Of a DNA stretch of 64,000 nt, positions 46,658-55,396 are shown in pieces. Source of the DNA: an uncultured Bacteroides sp. (GTDB taxonomy: Bacteria > Bacteroidota > Bacteroidia > Bacteroidales > Bacteroidaceae). Made by a program: the position numbers and the translations under genes. Positions within the stretch are counted from its first letter, which is position 1. Each line of letters starts with the position of its first letter. Below the pieces are notes generated by a model that was not told where the DNA came from, ran no database searches, and saw nothing but the letters and a program-made list of their open reading frames with translations. The stretch is taken from contig USLU01000001.1 in assembly GCA_900555635.1 (NCBI GenBank), positions 62,001 through 126,000 of the forward strand. Direction: 5' to 3'.

Positions 46658-46709
46658 TCCGGCAGTTGACAATAGCTGAGGAAAAGATGAATAAATCAAA
46701 TATCTAGTT

Positions 46710-48824
46710 ATGAGAAATAATGTATATTTTATATGGATCGTTCTGCTACTGTTAGGCATATCCGATAAGGTGGATGCGCGTGAAGTAACATCGTTCAACA
46801 GTGGCTGGGAGTTTAAGAAAGGTCCATTTTCTAAAGACGCTATGCAGTCTGCGCAGAAGTGGAATTCCGATTGGCAGGAAGTGACTATTCCTCATACTTG
46901 GAATGCAGATGACATGCAAAAGAAAGTATCAGCTTTCTATGAAGGGGTAGGTTACTACCGTAAAAAGTGTACTTTCCCTGAAAATATGGAAGGCAAACGT
47001 ATCTTTCTTCGTTTTGAAGGGGTGGGTGCATGTGCGGAAGTGTATGTCAATGGCTATCTGGTCGGGACACATAAGGGAGCTTATTCAGCTTTTGTATGCG
47101 AGATCGGTTCGCAAGTGAAGTTCGGCAAGGAAAATGAAATTATAGTGAAGGCGGACAATGCTTCACGACCTGATGTTATTCCTACTAACCATATTTTGTT
47201 TGGTGTTTATGGTGGAATTTACCGTCCTGTATGGCTGGTAGTGACTGAACCTTGCAATATCGTTGTGAATGACTGTGCCTCTTCCGGTGTGTATATCACT
47301 CAAAAGAATGTTTCAAAGAAATCTGCTGAAGTAACCGTTAAGGTGAAAGTGGATAATGCAACATTGGTTCCTGCTCCGATGGTACTGGAGAATGCTGTAT
47401 ATGACGGGAACGGCAGATTAGTGAAAAAACACAGCCAGTCCTTTGAACTCACTCCACAGGGGGTACAAAACTATTCCTCGTACTTCAAACTGAATAATCC
47501 TCATTTGTGGCAGGGACGTGAAGATCCTTATTTGTACAAAGTCGTGTCACGCCTTGTGCAGAACGGACGTGTGATAGACGAAGTCGTTCAGCCTTTAGGA
47601 CTTCGCAACTATGAAGTCGTAGCCGGTCGGGGTTTCTTTTTGAATGGGAAGAAGTATCCGATGTATGGTGTTACCCGTCATCAGGACTGGTGGGGCTTGG
47701 GAAGTGCTCTCTCGAATAAGGAACATGATTTTGACTTGGCACAGATTATGGATATCGGTGCAACCACCGTTCGTTTCGCACATTATCAGCAATCTGAATA
47801 CCTCTATTCAAGGTGTGATACATTGGGATTGGTTATATGGGCAGAGATACCTTTTGTGAACCGTGTCACCGGACAAGAGTGGGACAATGCCCATCAGCAG
47901 ATGCGTGAACTCGTTCGCCAAAGTTTCAATCATCCTTCTATTTACGTGTGGGGAATTCATAACGAGGTATATCATCCTCATGGATATACTGCCGCTCTTA
48001 CGCAGTCCATTCATGACCTCTGCAAATTGGAAGATCCCGATCGCTATACAGTATCTGTCAATGGTTACGGTCATGTCGATCACCCCGTTAATCAGAATGC
48101 AGATATACAAGGTATGAACCGTTACTTCGGTTGGTATGAGAAAAAGATACAGGACATCAAGCCGTGGATAGAAAAGATGGAAAAAGAATATCCTTGGCAA
48201 CGCTTTATGCTGACTGAATATGGTGCTGATGCCAATATTGGGCATCAGACAGAAATCTTAGGTGATGCCTTGAACTGGACCAGTCCTTTCTATCCTGAAA
48301 CTTTCCAGACTAAAACACATGAGTATCAGTGGAGTATTATCGCTCAACACCCTTATATTATTGCGTCTTATCTGTGGAACATGTTCGATTTTGCAGTACC
48401 GACGTCAAAAAGAGGAAGTATGGCTGCCCGTAATATGAAGGGTATGATGACTTTCGACCGTAAAATCAAGAAAGACTCTTACTTCTGGTATAAAGCGAAT
48501 TGGAGCAAAGAACCGGTTCTCTATTTGACACAACGCCGTAATGCACTGCGTGAGAAGAAAGAAACATCTGTTACAGTATATTCTAATATCGGTACTCCGA
48601 GGGTATATCTTAACGGAAAGGAACTGTCAGGCGTCAGCAAAGGCTATACTGATGTACACTATATCTTTAATAAAGTGGTGCTGAACGACGGTAAGAATGT
48701 CTTGAAGGCGGTCGTTTCCTATCAAGGAAAAGAATATGAAGATGAAATAGAATGGAACTATAATGGTGAATGTAATCGTGAAGCCGATTTCTTTGAACAT
48801 AAAACCGAGCATGGCAGTTGGTGA
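46710..48824 (+). CDS. GH2 beta-glycosidase (beta-glucuronidase or beta-galactosidase)
   Basis: A 704-residue secreted GH2 enzyme. Signal peptide about 1-23; sugar-binding jelly-roll (about 25-190, NSGWEFKKGPFS, YVNGYLVGTHKGAYS), Ig-like domain, then a TIM barrel. The acid/base is Glu419 (GIHNEVYHP) and the nucleophile Glu503 (LTEYGADA). NRYFGWYEKK and an N-x-K at 575-577 (RNMKGMMTFDRK) resemble uronate-recognising GUS enzymes, and a uronic-acid-rich substrate would fit. However the same NxKG pattern occurs in Bacteroides beta-galactosidases, so the sugar is undecided. Last gene of the PUL; 346 bases follow before the leader peptide start. Confidence 0.9.
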   Translation: MRNNVYFIWIVLLLLGISDKVDAREVTSFNSGWEFKKGPFSKDAMQSAQKWNSDWQEVTIPHTWNADDMQKKVSAFYEGVGYYRKKCTFPENMEGKRIFLRFEGVGACAEVYVNGYLVGTHKGAYSAFVCEIGSQVKFGKENEIIVKADNASRPDVIPTNHILFGVYGGIYRPVWLVVTEPCNIVVNDCASSGVYITQKNVSKKSAEVTVKVKVDNATLVPAPMVLENAVYDGNGRLVKKHSQSFELTPQGVQNYSSYFKLNNPHLWQGREDPYLYKVVSRLVQNGRVIDEVVQPLGLRNYEVVAGRGFFLNGKKYPMYGVTRHQDWWGLGSALSNKEHDFDLAQIMDIGATTVRFAHYQQSEYLYSRCDTLGLVIWAEIPFVNRVTGQEWDNAHQQMRELVRQSFNHPSIYVWGIHNEVYHPHGYTAALTQSIHDLCKLEDPDRYTVSVNGYGHVDHPVNQNADIQGMNRYFGWYEKKIQDIKPWIEKMEKEYPWQRFMLTEYGADANIGHQTEILGDALNWTSPFYPETFQTKTHEYQWSIIAQHPYIIASYLWNMFDFAVPTSKRGSMAARNMKGMMTFDRKIKKDSYFWYKANWSKEPVLYLTQRRNALREKKETSVTVYSNIGTPRVYLNGKELSGVSKGYTDVHYIFNKVVLNDGKNVLKAVVSYQGKEYEDEIEWNYNGECNREADFFEHKTEHGSW

Positions 48825-48924
48825 TGCGCACATCTGAAAAAAACGAGGCTTTAAAGAATAAGCCTAAACTGAATAATAAATTCTTTCTAACCTGATTAAT
48901 ATATAAAGTTTAATTTTTTGTTTG

Positions 48925-48991
48925 TATAAGCTAGGAGAGCTATTGAATGAATGTCGTGAAGACTGCAGTTTAATAATTCTCTTAGCTTATA
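48925..48991 (+). repeat. 20-bp imperfect inverted repeat after the PUL
   Basis: Arms 48925-48944 and 48972-48991 match at 17 of 20 positions around a 27-base loop, starting TATAAGCTAGGAGAGC. T-rich sequence follows. It may be a terminator for the PUL, but the long loop makes this uncertain. Nothing else recognisable lies in 48825-49106. Confidence 0.5.
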
Positions 48992-49110
48992 TTTTATTCC
49001 ATAATCGTACGATTTAAGTGGATTTTGTATGCGTAAAGTGATAAAATTAGATTTTAAAGCATAGTTATCTTACGATTATTCGTTTTTATCTCATTTTTTT
49101 CTTCAATTTG

Positions 49111-49141
49111 TTTGGAGTTTATAAAAAAGCCCTTACCTTTG
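49111..49141 (+). promoter_or_regulatory. Promoter of the ilv leader and operon
   Basis: TTTG (49111-49114) and TACCTTTG (49134-49141) are exactly consensus with a 19-base spacer, the best Bacteroides promoter in the window. Transcription would begin about 49146-49150, about 20 bases before the leader peptide start. Confidence 0.85.
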
Positions 49142-49170
49142 CAACACAATAATGATAGAATAATTTAGTT

Positions 49171-49245
49171 ATGAATTTACATACATCTATTAACCTAGCA
49201 GTTTTGCATATTATTCGCGTCGTGGTGCTAACATCAAGAGCGTGA
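49171..49245 (+). CDS. ilv operon leader peptide (24 residues)
   Basis: A 24-codon reading frame, too short to be called as a gene by length. Eleven of its residues are Leu, Ile or Val, concentrated in codons 11-20 (VLHIIRVVVL), including an Ile pair and three consecutive Val codons (GTC GTG GTG). It starts about 20 bases after the predicted transcript start and its TGA stop overlaps the antiterminator strand. This is how ribosome-stalling leader peptides of branched-chain amino acid operons look in enterobacteria. The peptide is presumably read as a sensor of charged Ile, Val and Leu tRNA. It is a strong prediction from sequence; translation is unproven. Confidence 0.88.
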   Translation: MNLHTSINLAVLHIIRVVVLTSRA

Positions 49246-49321
49246 GAAAGGTTATGTATGTATTCGTACGTTGAAAGATAATTTATGAAGCCTTTCTCAC
49301 TATAGTGGGAGAGGCTTTTTT
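49242..49321 (+). promoter_or_regulatory. Transcription attenuator of the ilv operon (antiterminator/terminator switch)
   Basis: GTGAGAAAGG (49242-49251) is the exact reverse complement of CCTTTCTCAC (49291-49300), giving an antiterminator. The second strand is also the left arm of the terminator: 49288-49300 pairs with 49305-49317 over 13 bases (two G-U pairs) around a TATA loop, then six T residues (49316-49321). A ribosome finishing the leader peptide would cover the first strand, because the stop codon lies in it, and let the terminator form. A ribosome stalled at the Ile/Val/Leu codons leaves it free and transcription continues. ilvD starts 22 bases after the T-run. Confidence 0.88.
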
Positions 49322-49342
49322 CATTAAAAGGAGAATTATAAG

Positions 49343-51145
49343 ATGAAACATCAGTTACGCAGTTCGTTCAGTACACAAGGTCGCCGTATGGCAGGTGCCC
49401 GTGCATTATGGACGGCTAATGGCATGAAGAAAGAACAATTGGGCAAGCCCATTATTGCTATAGTGAACTCATTTACTCAATTCGTACCCGGTCATGTGCA
49501 TCTGCATGAGATAGGTCAGTTTGTGAAAGAGGAAATTGAGAAGCAAGGATGCTTTGCCGCTGAGTTCAATACGATTGCCATTGATGACGGTATAGCCATG
49601 GGACATGATGGTATGCTTTATTCATTGCCGTCGCGCGATATAATTGCTGATAGCGTAGAGTATATGGTAAATGCACACAAGGCAGATGCCATGGTTTGCA
49701 TCAGTAATTGCGACAAGATTACTCCGGGGATGCTGATGGCTGCTATGCGACTGAATATTCCTACTGTATTTGTTTCCGGTGGACCCATGGAAGCCGGCAA
49801 GTGGAAAGGGCAGCAAATTGATTTGATTGATGCTATGATTAAATCGGCTGACGAAAGTGTAAGCGATGAAGATATAGCTGAAATCGAGAACAGTGCTTGT
49901 CCGTCTTGTGGAAGTTGTTCAGGTATGTTTACAGCAAACTCAATGAATTGTCTGAACGAGGCTCTTGGCTTGGCTTTACCAGGAAATGGTACCATTGTGG
50001 CAACCCATGCCAATCGTAAGCAACTGTTCAAAGATGCTGCTAAACTGATAGTTGAAAATGCATATAAGTATTATCAGGACGGTGACGAAAGTATATTGCC
50101 TCGCAGTATCGCAACTCGTCAATCCTTCTTGAATGCAATGTCGCTGGATATAGCGATGGGAGGTTCTACCAATACAGTACTCCACCTGCTGGCAATTGCG
50201 CACGAAGCGGAAGCTGATTTTACTATGGATGATATCGATATGCTTTCACGTAGGTGCCCCTGTCTTTGTAAAGTGGCACCGAATACCCAAAAATATCATA
50301 TACAAGATGTAAACCGTGCCGGCGGTATCATGGCTATTATGGATGAATTGGCTAAAGCCGGATTGATAGATACCACAGTTAGTCGTGTAGATGGAATGAC
50401 TTTGGCAGAGGCGATTAAGCTCAATAGCATTACTAGTCCGAATGTAACCGAAGAAGCCATCAAAAAATATAAGAGTGCCGCTGCAAACAAATTCAATCTG
50501 GTACTCGGATCACAGGAAATGTATTATAAAGAATTGGATACAGACCGTGCCGATGGCTGTATTCGTGACTTGGAGCATGCTTACAGCAAAGATGGCGGAC
50601 TTGCTGTGCTGAAAGGTAATATTGCCCAGGATGGATGTGTAGTAAAAACCGCAGGTGTGGATGAGAGCATTTGGAAATTCACCGGACCTGCTAAAGTGTT
50701 TGATTCGCAAGAAGCTGCCTGTGAAGGTATTCTCGGGGGACGAGTCGTCAGCGGAGATGTAGTCGTCATTACGCACGAGGGTCCTAAGGGCGGTCCCGGT
50801 ATGCAGGAAATGCTTTACCCGACTTCTTATATCAAGTCTCGCCATTTAGGAAAGGAGTGCGCACTAATAACGGACGGACGTTTCAGTGGTGGAACCTCGG
50901 GCTTGAGTATCGGACATGTATCTCCTGAAGCCGCTGCCGGTGGTAATATCGGTAAGATTAAAGATGGAGATATCATTGAAATCAATATACCGGAACGCTC
51001 TATCAATGTCAAACTGACAGATGAAGAACTGGCTGCCCGTCCAATGACTCCCGTTACGCGTAACCGGGTAGTCTCAAAGAGTCTGAAAGCTTATGCCAGC
51101 ATGGTAAGTTCGGCTGATAAAGGGGCGGTAAGACTCATTGATTAA
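49343..51145 (+). CDS. ilvD: Dihydroxy-acid dehydratase
   Basis: A 600-residue iron-sulfur dehydratase that makes the 2-oxo acid precursors of valine and isoleucine (and leucine). Conserved parts: SNCDKITPGMLMA and CPSCGSCSGMFTANSMNCL with the cluster-ligand cysteines, GGSTNTVLHLLAIAHE, and ITDGRFSGGTSGLSIGHVSPE near the C-terminus. Length is close to the usual about 560-615. It is the first structural gene of the attenuator-controlled operon. An AAAAGGAG sequence 9 bases before the ATG is a rare Shine-Dalgarno-like site for this genus and may matter once the terminator is bypassed. Confidence 0.97.
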   Translation: MKHQLRSSFSTQGRRMAGARALWTANGMKKEQLGKPIIAIVNSFTQFVPGHVHLHEIGQFVKEEIEKQGCFAAEFNTIAIDDGIAMGHDGMLYSLPSRDIIADSVEYMVNAHKADAMVCISNCDKITPGMLMAAMRLNIPTVFVSGGPMEAGKWKGQQIDLIDAMIKSADESVSDEDIAEIENSACPSCGSCSGMFTANSMNCLNEALGLALPGNGTIVATHANRKQLFKDAAKLIVENAYKYYQDGDESILPRSIATRQSFLNAMSLDIAMGGSTNTVLHLLAIAHEAEADFTMDDIDMLSRRCPCLCKVAPNTQKYHIQDVNRAGGIMAIMDELAKAGLIDTTVSRVDGMTLAEAIKLNSITSPNVTEEAIKKYKSAAANKFNLVLGSQEMYYKELDTDRADGCIRDLEHAYSKDGGLAVLKGNIAQDGCVVKTAGVDESIWKFTGPAKVFDSQEAACEGILGGRVVSGDVVVITHEGPKGGPGMQEMLYPTSYIKSRHLGKECALITDGRFSGGTSGLSIGHVSPEAAAGGNIGKIKDGDIIEINIPERSINVKLTDEELAARPMTPVTRNRVVSKSLKAYASMVSSADKGAVRLID

Positions 51146-51187
51146 TAGAGAGTATTACTTGATTGTAATTCGTAAAATGATAATGAA

Positions 51188-52882
51188 ATGAATGATATAA
51201 TAACAGGCGCAGAGGCATTGATGCGTTCGCTGGAACATCAGGGAGTAAAGACTATCTTCGGTTATCCGGGGGGGAGTATTATGCCGGTTTACGATGCTTT
51301 ATATGACCACCGGAAGAATTTGAATCATATCTTGGTTCGCCACGAACAAGGAGCAACTCATGCAGCTCAAGGCTTTGCACGTGTATCGGGTGAAGTTGGA
51401 GTTTGTCTGGTAACCAGTGGTCCGGGTGCTACTAATACAGTTACGGGTATTGCCGATGCTATGATTGATAGTACTCCTATCGTAGTGATCGCCGGTCAGG
51501 TTGGCACAAACTTCTTGGGTACAGATGCTTTTCAGGAAGTCGATTTGGTGGGTATTACACAACCTATTACGAAGTGGAGTTACCAGATTCGTCGTGCCGA
51601 AGATGTAGCCTGGGCGGTGGCTCGTGCTTTCTATATCGCCAATAGCGGACGTCCCGGACCAGTAGTATTGGACTTTGCCAAGAATGCCCAAGTGGAGAAG
51701 ACCGAATATGCTCCGACAAAAGTAGACTATGTACGTAGTTATCTTCCGGTTCCCGAAATGAATCCTGAAGCTATTCAGCAAGCTGCTGATTTAATAAATA
51801 GTGCGGAACGTCCTTTGGTCTTGGTTGGACAAGGCGTTGAATTGGGCAATGCACAACAAGAACTTCGCACTTTTATAGAGAAAGCGGAAATGCCGGCAGG
51901 TTGTACGCTGTTGGGACTTTCGGCTTTGCCTTCTGATCATCCTTTAAATAAAGGTATGCTGGGTATGCATGGTAATCTCGGACCTAATATCAATACTAAT
52001 AAATGTGATGTCCTTATAGCAGTAGGTATGCGCTTTGACGATCGTGTAACCGGTAAACTGGCTACTTATGCTACTCAGGCAAAGGTTATACACTTTGATA
52101 TAGATCCTGCGGAAATAGATAAGAATGTAAAGACAAACGTGGCTGTACTGGGAGATTGTAAAGAAACACTTTCAGCTGTTACCAAACTATTAAAACCTGC
52201 CAAACATCAGGAGTGGCTGGATAGTTTCCTTGCTTATGAAAAAGTGGAGGACGAAAAAGTGATTCGTCCTGAATTACATCCAGCAGGAGATGTTTTAAGC
52301 ATGGGTGAGGTCGTAAGTGCAGTCAGTGAAGCTACTAATAATGAAGCTATTTTGGTGACGGATGTTGGTCAAAATCAGATGATGGCTGCCCGGTACTTTA
52401 AGTATACCAAAAATCGTAGTATCGTTACTTCCGGTGGTTTGGGTACTATGGGATTCAGCCTTCCGGCTGCAATAGGAGCTACATTCGGATGCCCTGACCG
52501 TACGGTTTGTTCCTTTATGGGTGATGGTGGCTTGCAGATGAATTTACAAGAGTTGGGTACTATTATGGAACAGAAAGCTCCGGTAAAAATGATTGTATTG
52601 AATAATAATTTCTTGGGTAATGTTCGTCAATGGCAAGCAATGTTCTTTAATGGACATTACTCGTTCACTCCAATGATGAATCCGGATTATATGAAGATAG
52701 CATCTGCTTATGACATTCCGTCACGTCGGGTAACCACACGTGATGAATTGAAAAAGGCTATCGATGAAATGATTGCTACAGATGGTCCTTTCTTACTTGA
52801 GGCATGTGTAATAGAAGAAGGTAACGTGTTGCCTATGACACCTCCGGGTGGTTCTGTAAACCAAATGTTATTAGAATGCTAA
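51188..52882 (+). CDS. ilvB: Acetolactate synthase, large catalytic subunit
   Basis: A 564-residue thiamine-diphosphate enzyme joining two pyruvates to acetolactate, or pyruvate and 2-oxobutyrate to acetohydroxybutyrate. IFGYPGGSIMPVYDAL with the key Glu in RHEQGATHAAQGFAR, the FAD-binding middle region, and the ThDP motif GDGGLQMNLQELGTI...NNNFLGNVRQWQ are all present. It lies 42 bases after ilvD and 29 bases before ilvN, clearly cotranscribed. No anomalies. Confidence 0.97.
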   Translation: MNDIITGAEALMRSLEHQGVKTIFGYPGGSIMPVYDALYDHRKNLNHILVRHEQGATHAAQGFARVSGEVGVCLVTSGPGATNTVTGIADAMIDSTPIVVIAGQVGTNFLGTDAFQEVDLVGITQPITKWSYQIRRAEDVAWAVARAFYIANSGRPGPVVLDFAKNAQVEKTEYAPTKVDYVRSYLPVPEMNPEAIQQAADLINSAERPLVLVGQGVELGNAQQELRTFIEKAEMPAGCTLLGLSALPSDHPLNKGMLGMHGNLGPNINTNKCDVLIAVGMRFDDRVTGKLATYATQAKVIHFDIDPAEIDKNVKTNVAVLGDCKETLSAVTKLLKPAKHQEWLDSFLAYEKVEDEKVIRPELHPAGDVLSMGEVVSAVSEATNNEAILVTDVGQNQMMAARYFKYTKNRSIVTSGGLGTMGFSLPAAIGATFGCPDRTVCSFMGDGGLQMNLQELGTIMEQKAPVKMIVLNNNFLGNVRQWQAMFFNGHYSFTPMMNPDYMKIASAYDIPSRRVTTRDELKKAIDEMIATDGPFLLEACVIEEGNVLPMTPPGGSVNQMLLEC

Positions 52883-52911
52883 AAAATTAGGATTCATAAA
52901 TAAAGAAGATT

Positions 52912-53466
52912 ATGAGTGACAAGACATTATATACGATTATCGTTCATTCAGAGAACTTTGCCGGTTTGCTGAATCAGGTTACAGCAGTATTTACTCGTCG
53001 GCAAATTAATATAGAGAGTTTAAATGTATCGGCATCTTCTATCAAAGGTGTACATAAGTATACTATTACTGCCTGGACGGATAAAGATACCATTGAAAAA
53101 GTGACCACGCAGATCTCTAAGAAAATAGATGTATTACAAGCACATTATTTCACTGACGATGAGATCTATCAGCATGAGATTGCTCTTTATAAGCTGACTA
53201 CCCCTACATTGGAAGAAAAGCCTGAAGTTTCTAAGATTATTCGAAGATACAATGCACGTATTGTAGAGGTTAATGCTGTGTTTTCCATTGTAGAAAAGAA
53301 TGGCATAAGCGAAGAAATAACCAACCTTTACGAAGAACTAAGTGCATTGGATTGTGTTCTTCAATTCGTCCGTTCGGGACGTGTGGCGATAACAACCAGT
53401 TGCTTCGAACGTGTAAATGAATATTTGGCGGATCGTGAGGCTAAATATTGTCAAAGTAAACAGTAA
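52912..53466 (+). CDS. ilvN: Acetolactate synthase, small regulatory subunit
   Basis: A 184-residue regulatory subunit with two ACT-like domains: the first opens TLYTIIVHSENFAGLLNQV and the second begins around residue 90 (HEIALYKLTTP). Such subunits give feedback inhibition by valine and raise the activity of IlvB. It is 5 bases upstream of the thioesterase gene. Symbol ilvN or ilvH both occur in use. Confidence 0.94.
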   Translation: MSDKTLYTIIVHSENFAGLLNQVTAVFTRRQINIESLNVSASSIKGVHKYTITAWTDKDTIEKVTTQISKKIDVLQAHYFTDDEIYQHEIALYKLTTPTLEEKPEVSKIIRRYNARIVEVNAVFSIVEKNGISEEITNLYEELSALDCVLQFVRSGRVAITTSCFERVNEYLADREAKYCQSKQ

Positions 53467-53471
53467 TAATA

Positions 53472-54221
53472 ATGAGTGAAAATAATAGAATAGGTACTTA
53501 TAAGTTTATAGCCGAACCCTTTCATGTAGACTTTACCGGACGGCTGACGATGGGTGTTCTTGGTAACCATCTGTTGAATTGTGCGGGTTTTCATGCCAGT
53601 GACCGTGGTTTTGGCATCGCAACTTTAAACGAGGATAATTATACATGGGTATTATCTCGATTAGCTATTGAATTGGATGAGATGCCCTATCAATACGAAG
53701 ACTTTTCTATTCAAACATGGGTGGAAAATGTATATCGTCTGTTTACGGATCGTAATTTCGCTATTATTAATAAGGACGGAAAGAAAATAGGTTACGCTCG
53801 TTCTGTATGGGCTATGATTAGCATGAATACCCGTAAACCGGCAGATTTGCTGACTTTGCATAACGGAAGCATCGTAGACTATGTATGTAGTGAACCTTGC
53901 CCAATTGAAAAGCCGTCGCGTATCAAAGTCACTTCACAGTCACCCGTTTCTTCATTAGAAGCCAGATATAGTGATATTGATATAAACGGTCATGTCAACA
54001 GCATCCGCTATATAGAGCATATTCTTGATCTCTTTCCGATAGAAATGTATAAAGAGAAACGCATCCGTCGTTTTGAAATGGCTTATGTAGCTGAAAGTTA
54101 TTATGGAGATGAACTTACTTTTTATATGGATGATGCCGGAGAAGGTATTTTTGATGTAGAAGTAAAGAAGAATGGCACCGAAGTGGTCTGCCGATCTAAA
54201 GTGATATTTACTGAGAAATAA
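53472..54221 (+). CDS. Acyl-ACP thioesterase
   Basis: A 249-residue double hot-dog thioesterase of the plant FatA/FatB-like family (TYKFIAEPFHVDFTGRLT; ARYSDIDINGHVNSIRYIEH). The NGHVNS segment carries the Asn/His catalytic pair. It hydrolyses acyl-ACP to free fatty acid in the cytoplasm. It is only 5 bases after ilvN and 49 bases before ilvC, so it is a member of the ilv operon. A similar gene order is, from memory, found in B. thetaiotaomicron. One idea is branched-chain fatty acid balance, because ilv intermediates prime branched fatty acids; this is inference. Confidence 0.9.
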   Translation: MSENNRIGTYKFIAEPFHVDFTGRLTMGVLGNHLLNCAGFHASDRGFGIATLNEDNYTWVLSRLAIELDEMPYQYEDFSIQTWVENVYRLFTDRNFAIINKDGKKIGYARSVWAMISMNTRKPADLLTLHNGSIVDYVCSEPCPIEKPSRIKVTSQSPVSSLEARYSDIDINGHVNSIRYIEHILDLFPIEMYKEKRIRRFEMAYVAESYYGDELTFYMDDAGEGIFDVEVKKNGTEVVCRSKVIFTEK

Positions 54222-54270
54222 TATAATATTAATCGATGGCGTAAGCCACTAATAAAAACTAAAACAAAAA

Positions 54271-55314
54271 ATGGCACAATTGAATTTTGGCGGTGTTATT
54301 GAAAATGTAATGACCCGCGAAGAATTTCCTTTGGAAAAAGCACGTGAGATTTTAAAAGATGAAACAATTGCTGTAATCGGTTATGGTGTACAAGGTCCCG
54401 GACAGGCTTGTAACTTGCGCGATAATGGTTTTAATGTCATTGTAGGACAACGTCCGGGTAAGACTTATGACAAGGCGGTTGCTGACGGATGGGTTCCGGG
54501 TGAAACATTGTTCGGTATTGAGGACGCTTGCCAGAAAGGTACAATCATTATGTGTCTGTTGTCTGATGCTGCTGTAATGTCTGTATGGCCTACAATCAAG
54601 CCTTATCTGACTCCGGGAAAAGCCCTTTACTTCTCTCATGGTTTTGCTATCACTTGGAGTGATCGTACGGGTGTAGTTCCTCAAAAAGATATTGATGTTA
54701 TCATGGTTGCACCCAAAGGTTCAGGTACTTCCCTTCGTACAATGTTCCTTGAAGGTCGTGGCTTGAACTCTTCTTACGCTATTTATCAGGATGCTACCGG
54801 CAAGGCTTTTGATAAGACAATTGCACTGGGTATCGGTATTGGTTCCGGTTATTTGTTTGAAACGACTTTCCAACGTGAAGCGACTTCCGATTTGACTGGT
54901 GAACGCGGTTCTTTGATGGGTGCTATCCAGGGCTTGCTGTTGGCTCAATATGAGGTGCTTCGTGAAAACGGTCATACTCCTTCTGAAGCTTTCAATGAAA
55001 CAGTTGAAGAGTTGACTCAGTCATTGATGCCGTTGTTCGCAAAGAATGGTATGGACTGGATGTATGCTAACTGTTCTACTACTGCTCAACGTGGCGCTTT
55101 GGATTGGATGACTCCGTTCCATGATGCAGTTAAGCCGGTTGTTGAGAAGTTATATGCAAGTGTGAAGTCAGGAAATGAAGCTCAGATTTCTATCGATAGC
55201 AACTCAAAACCTGATTATCGTGAGAAGTTGAATGCTGAGTTGAAAGCTTTGCGTGAAAGCGAAATGTGGCAAACAGCAGTTACCGTACGTAAACTTCGTC
55301 CGGAAAACAACTAA
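54271..55314 (+). CDS. ilvC: Ketol-acid reductoisomerase
   Basis: A 347-residue NADPH/NADH-linked enzyme converting acetolactate to 2,3-dihydroxyisovalerate (and the isoleucine counterpart). The Rossmann motif is VIGYGVQGPGQACNLRDNG, and the cofactor loop is GQRPGKTYDKAV, with Gln at a position often Arg or Ser, so the preferred cofactor is open. VAPKGSGTSLRTMF and the Glu-rich metal-binding C-domain are present. Completes the BCAA pathway in this operon apart from aminotransferase. A terminator hairpin follows. Confidence 0.96.
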   Translation: MAQLNFGGVIENVMTREEFPLEKAREILKDETIAVIGYGVQGPGQACNLRDNGFNVIVGQRPGKTYDKAVADGWVPGETLFGIEDACQKGTIIMCLLSDAAVMSVWPTIKPYLTPGKALYFSHGFAITWSDRTGVVPQKDIDVIMVAPKGSGTSLRTMFLEGRGLNSSYAIYQDATGKAFDKTIALGIGIGSGYLFETTFQREATSDLTGERGSLMGAIQGLLLAQYEVLRENGHTPSEAFNETVEELTQSLMPLFAKNGMDWMYANCSTTAQRGALDWMTPFHDAVKPVVEKLYASVKSGNEAQISIDSNSKPDYREKLNAELKALRESEMWQTAVTVRKLRPENN

Positions 55315-55324
55315 TAGACTCTAA

Positions 55325-55388
55325 AAACTACCTATAGGTAACTGTTCAACTACTACTAAGTAATTGGACAACTACTTATAGGTAGTTT
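55325..55388. terminator. Inverted repeat / putative terminator after ilvC
   Basis: Perfect 12-base arms AAACTACCTATA (55325-55336) and TATAGGTAGTTT (55377-55388) enclose 40 bases. The right arm is followed by T-rich sequence. It separates ilvC from the convergent helicase gene, whose stop lies 9 bases away. Confidence 0.55.
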
Positions 55389-55396
55389 CATATTTA

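Noticed and set aside
46710..48824. Calling the GH2 enzyme a beta-glucuronidase from its NxK motif
   Set aside because: Bacteroides beta-galactosidases in GH2 can carry a similar NxKG segment; specificity was left open.
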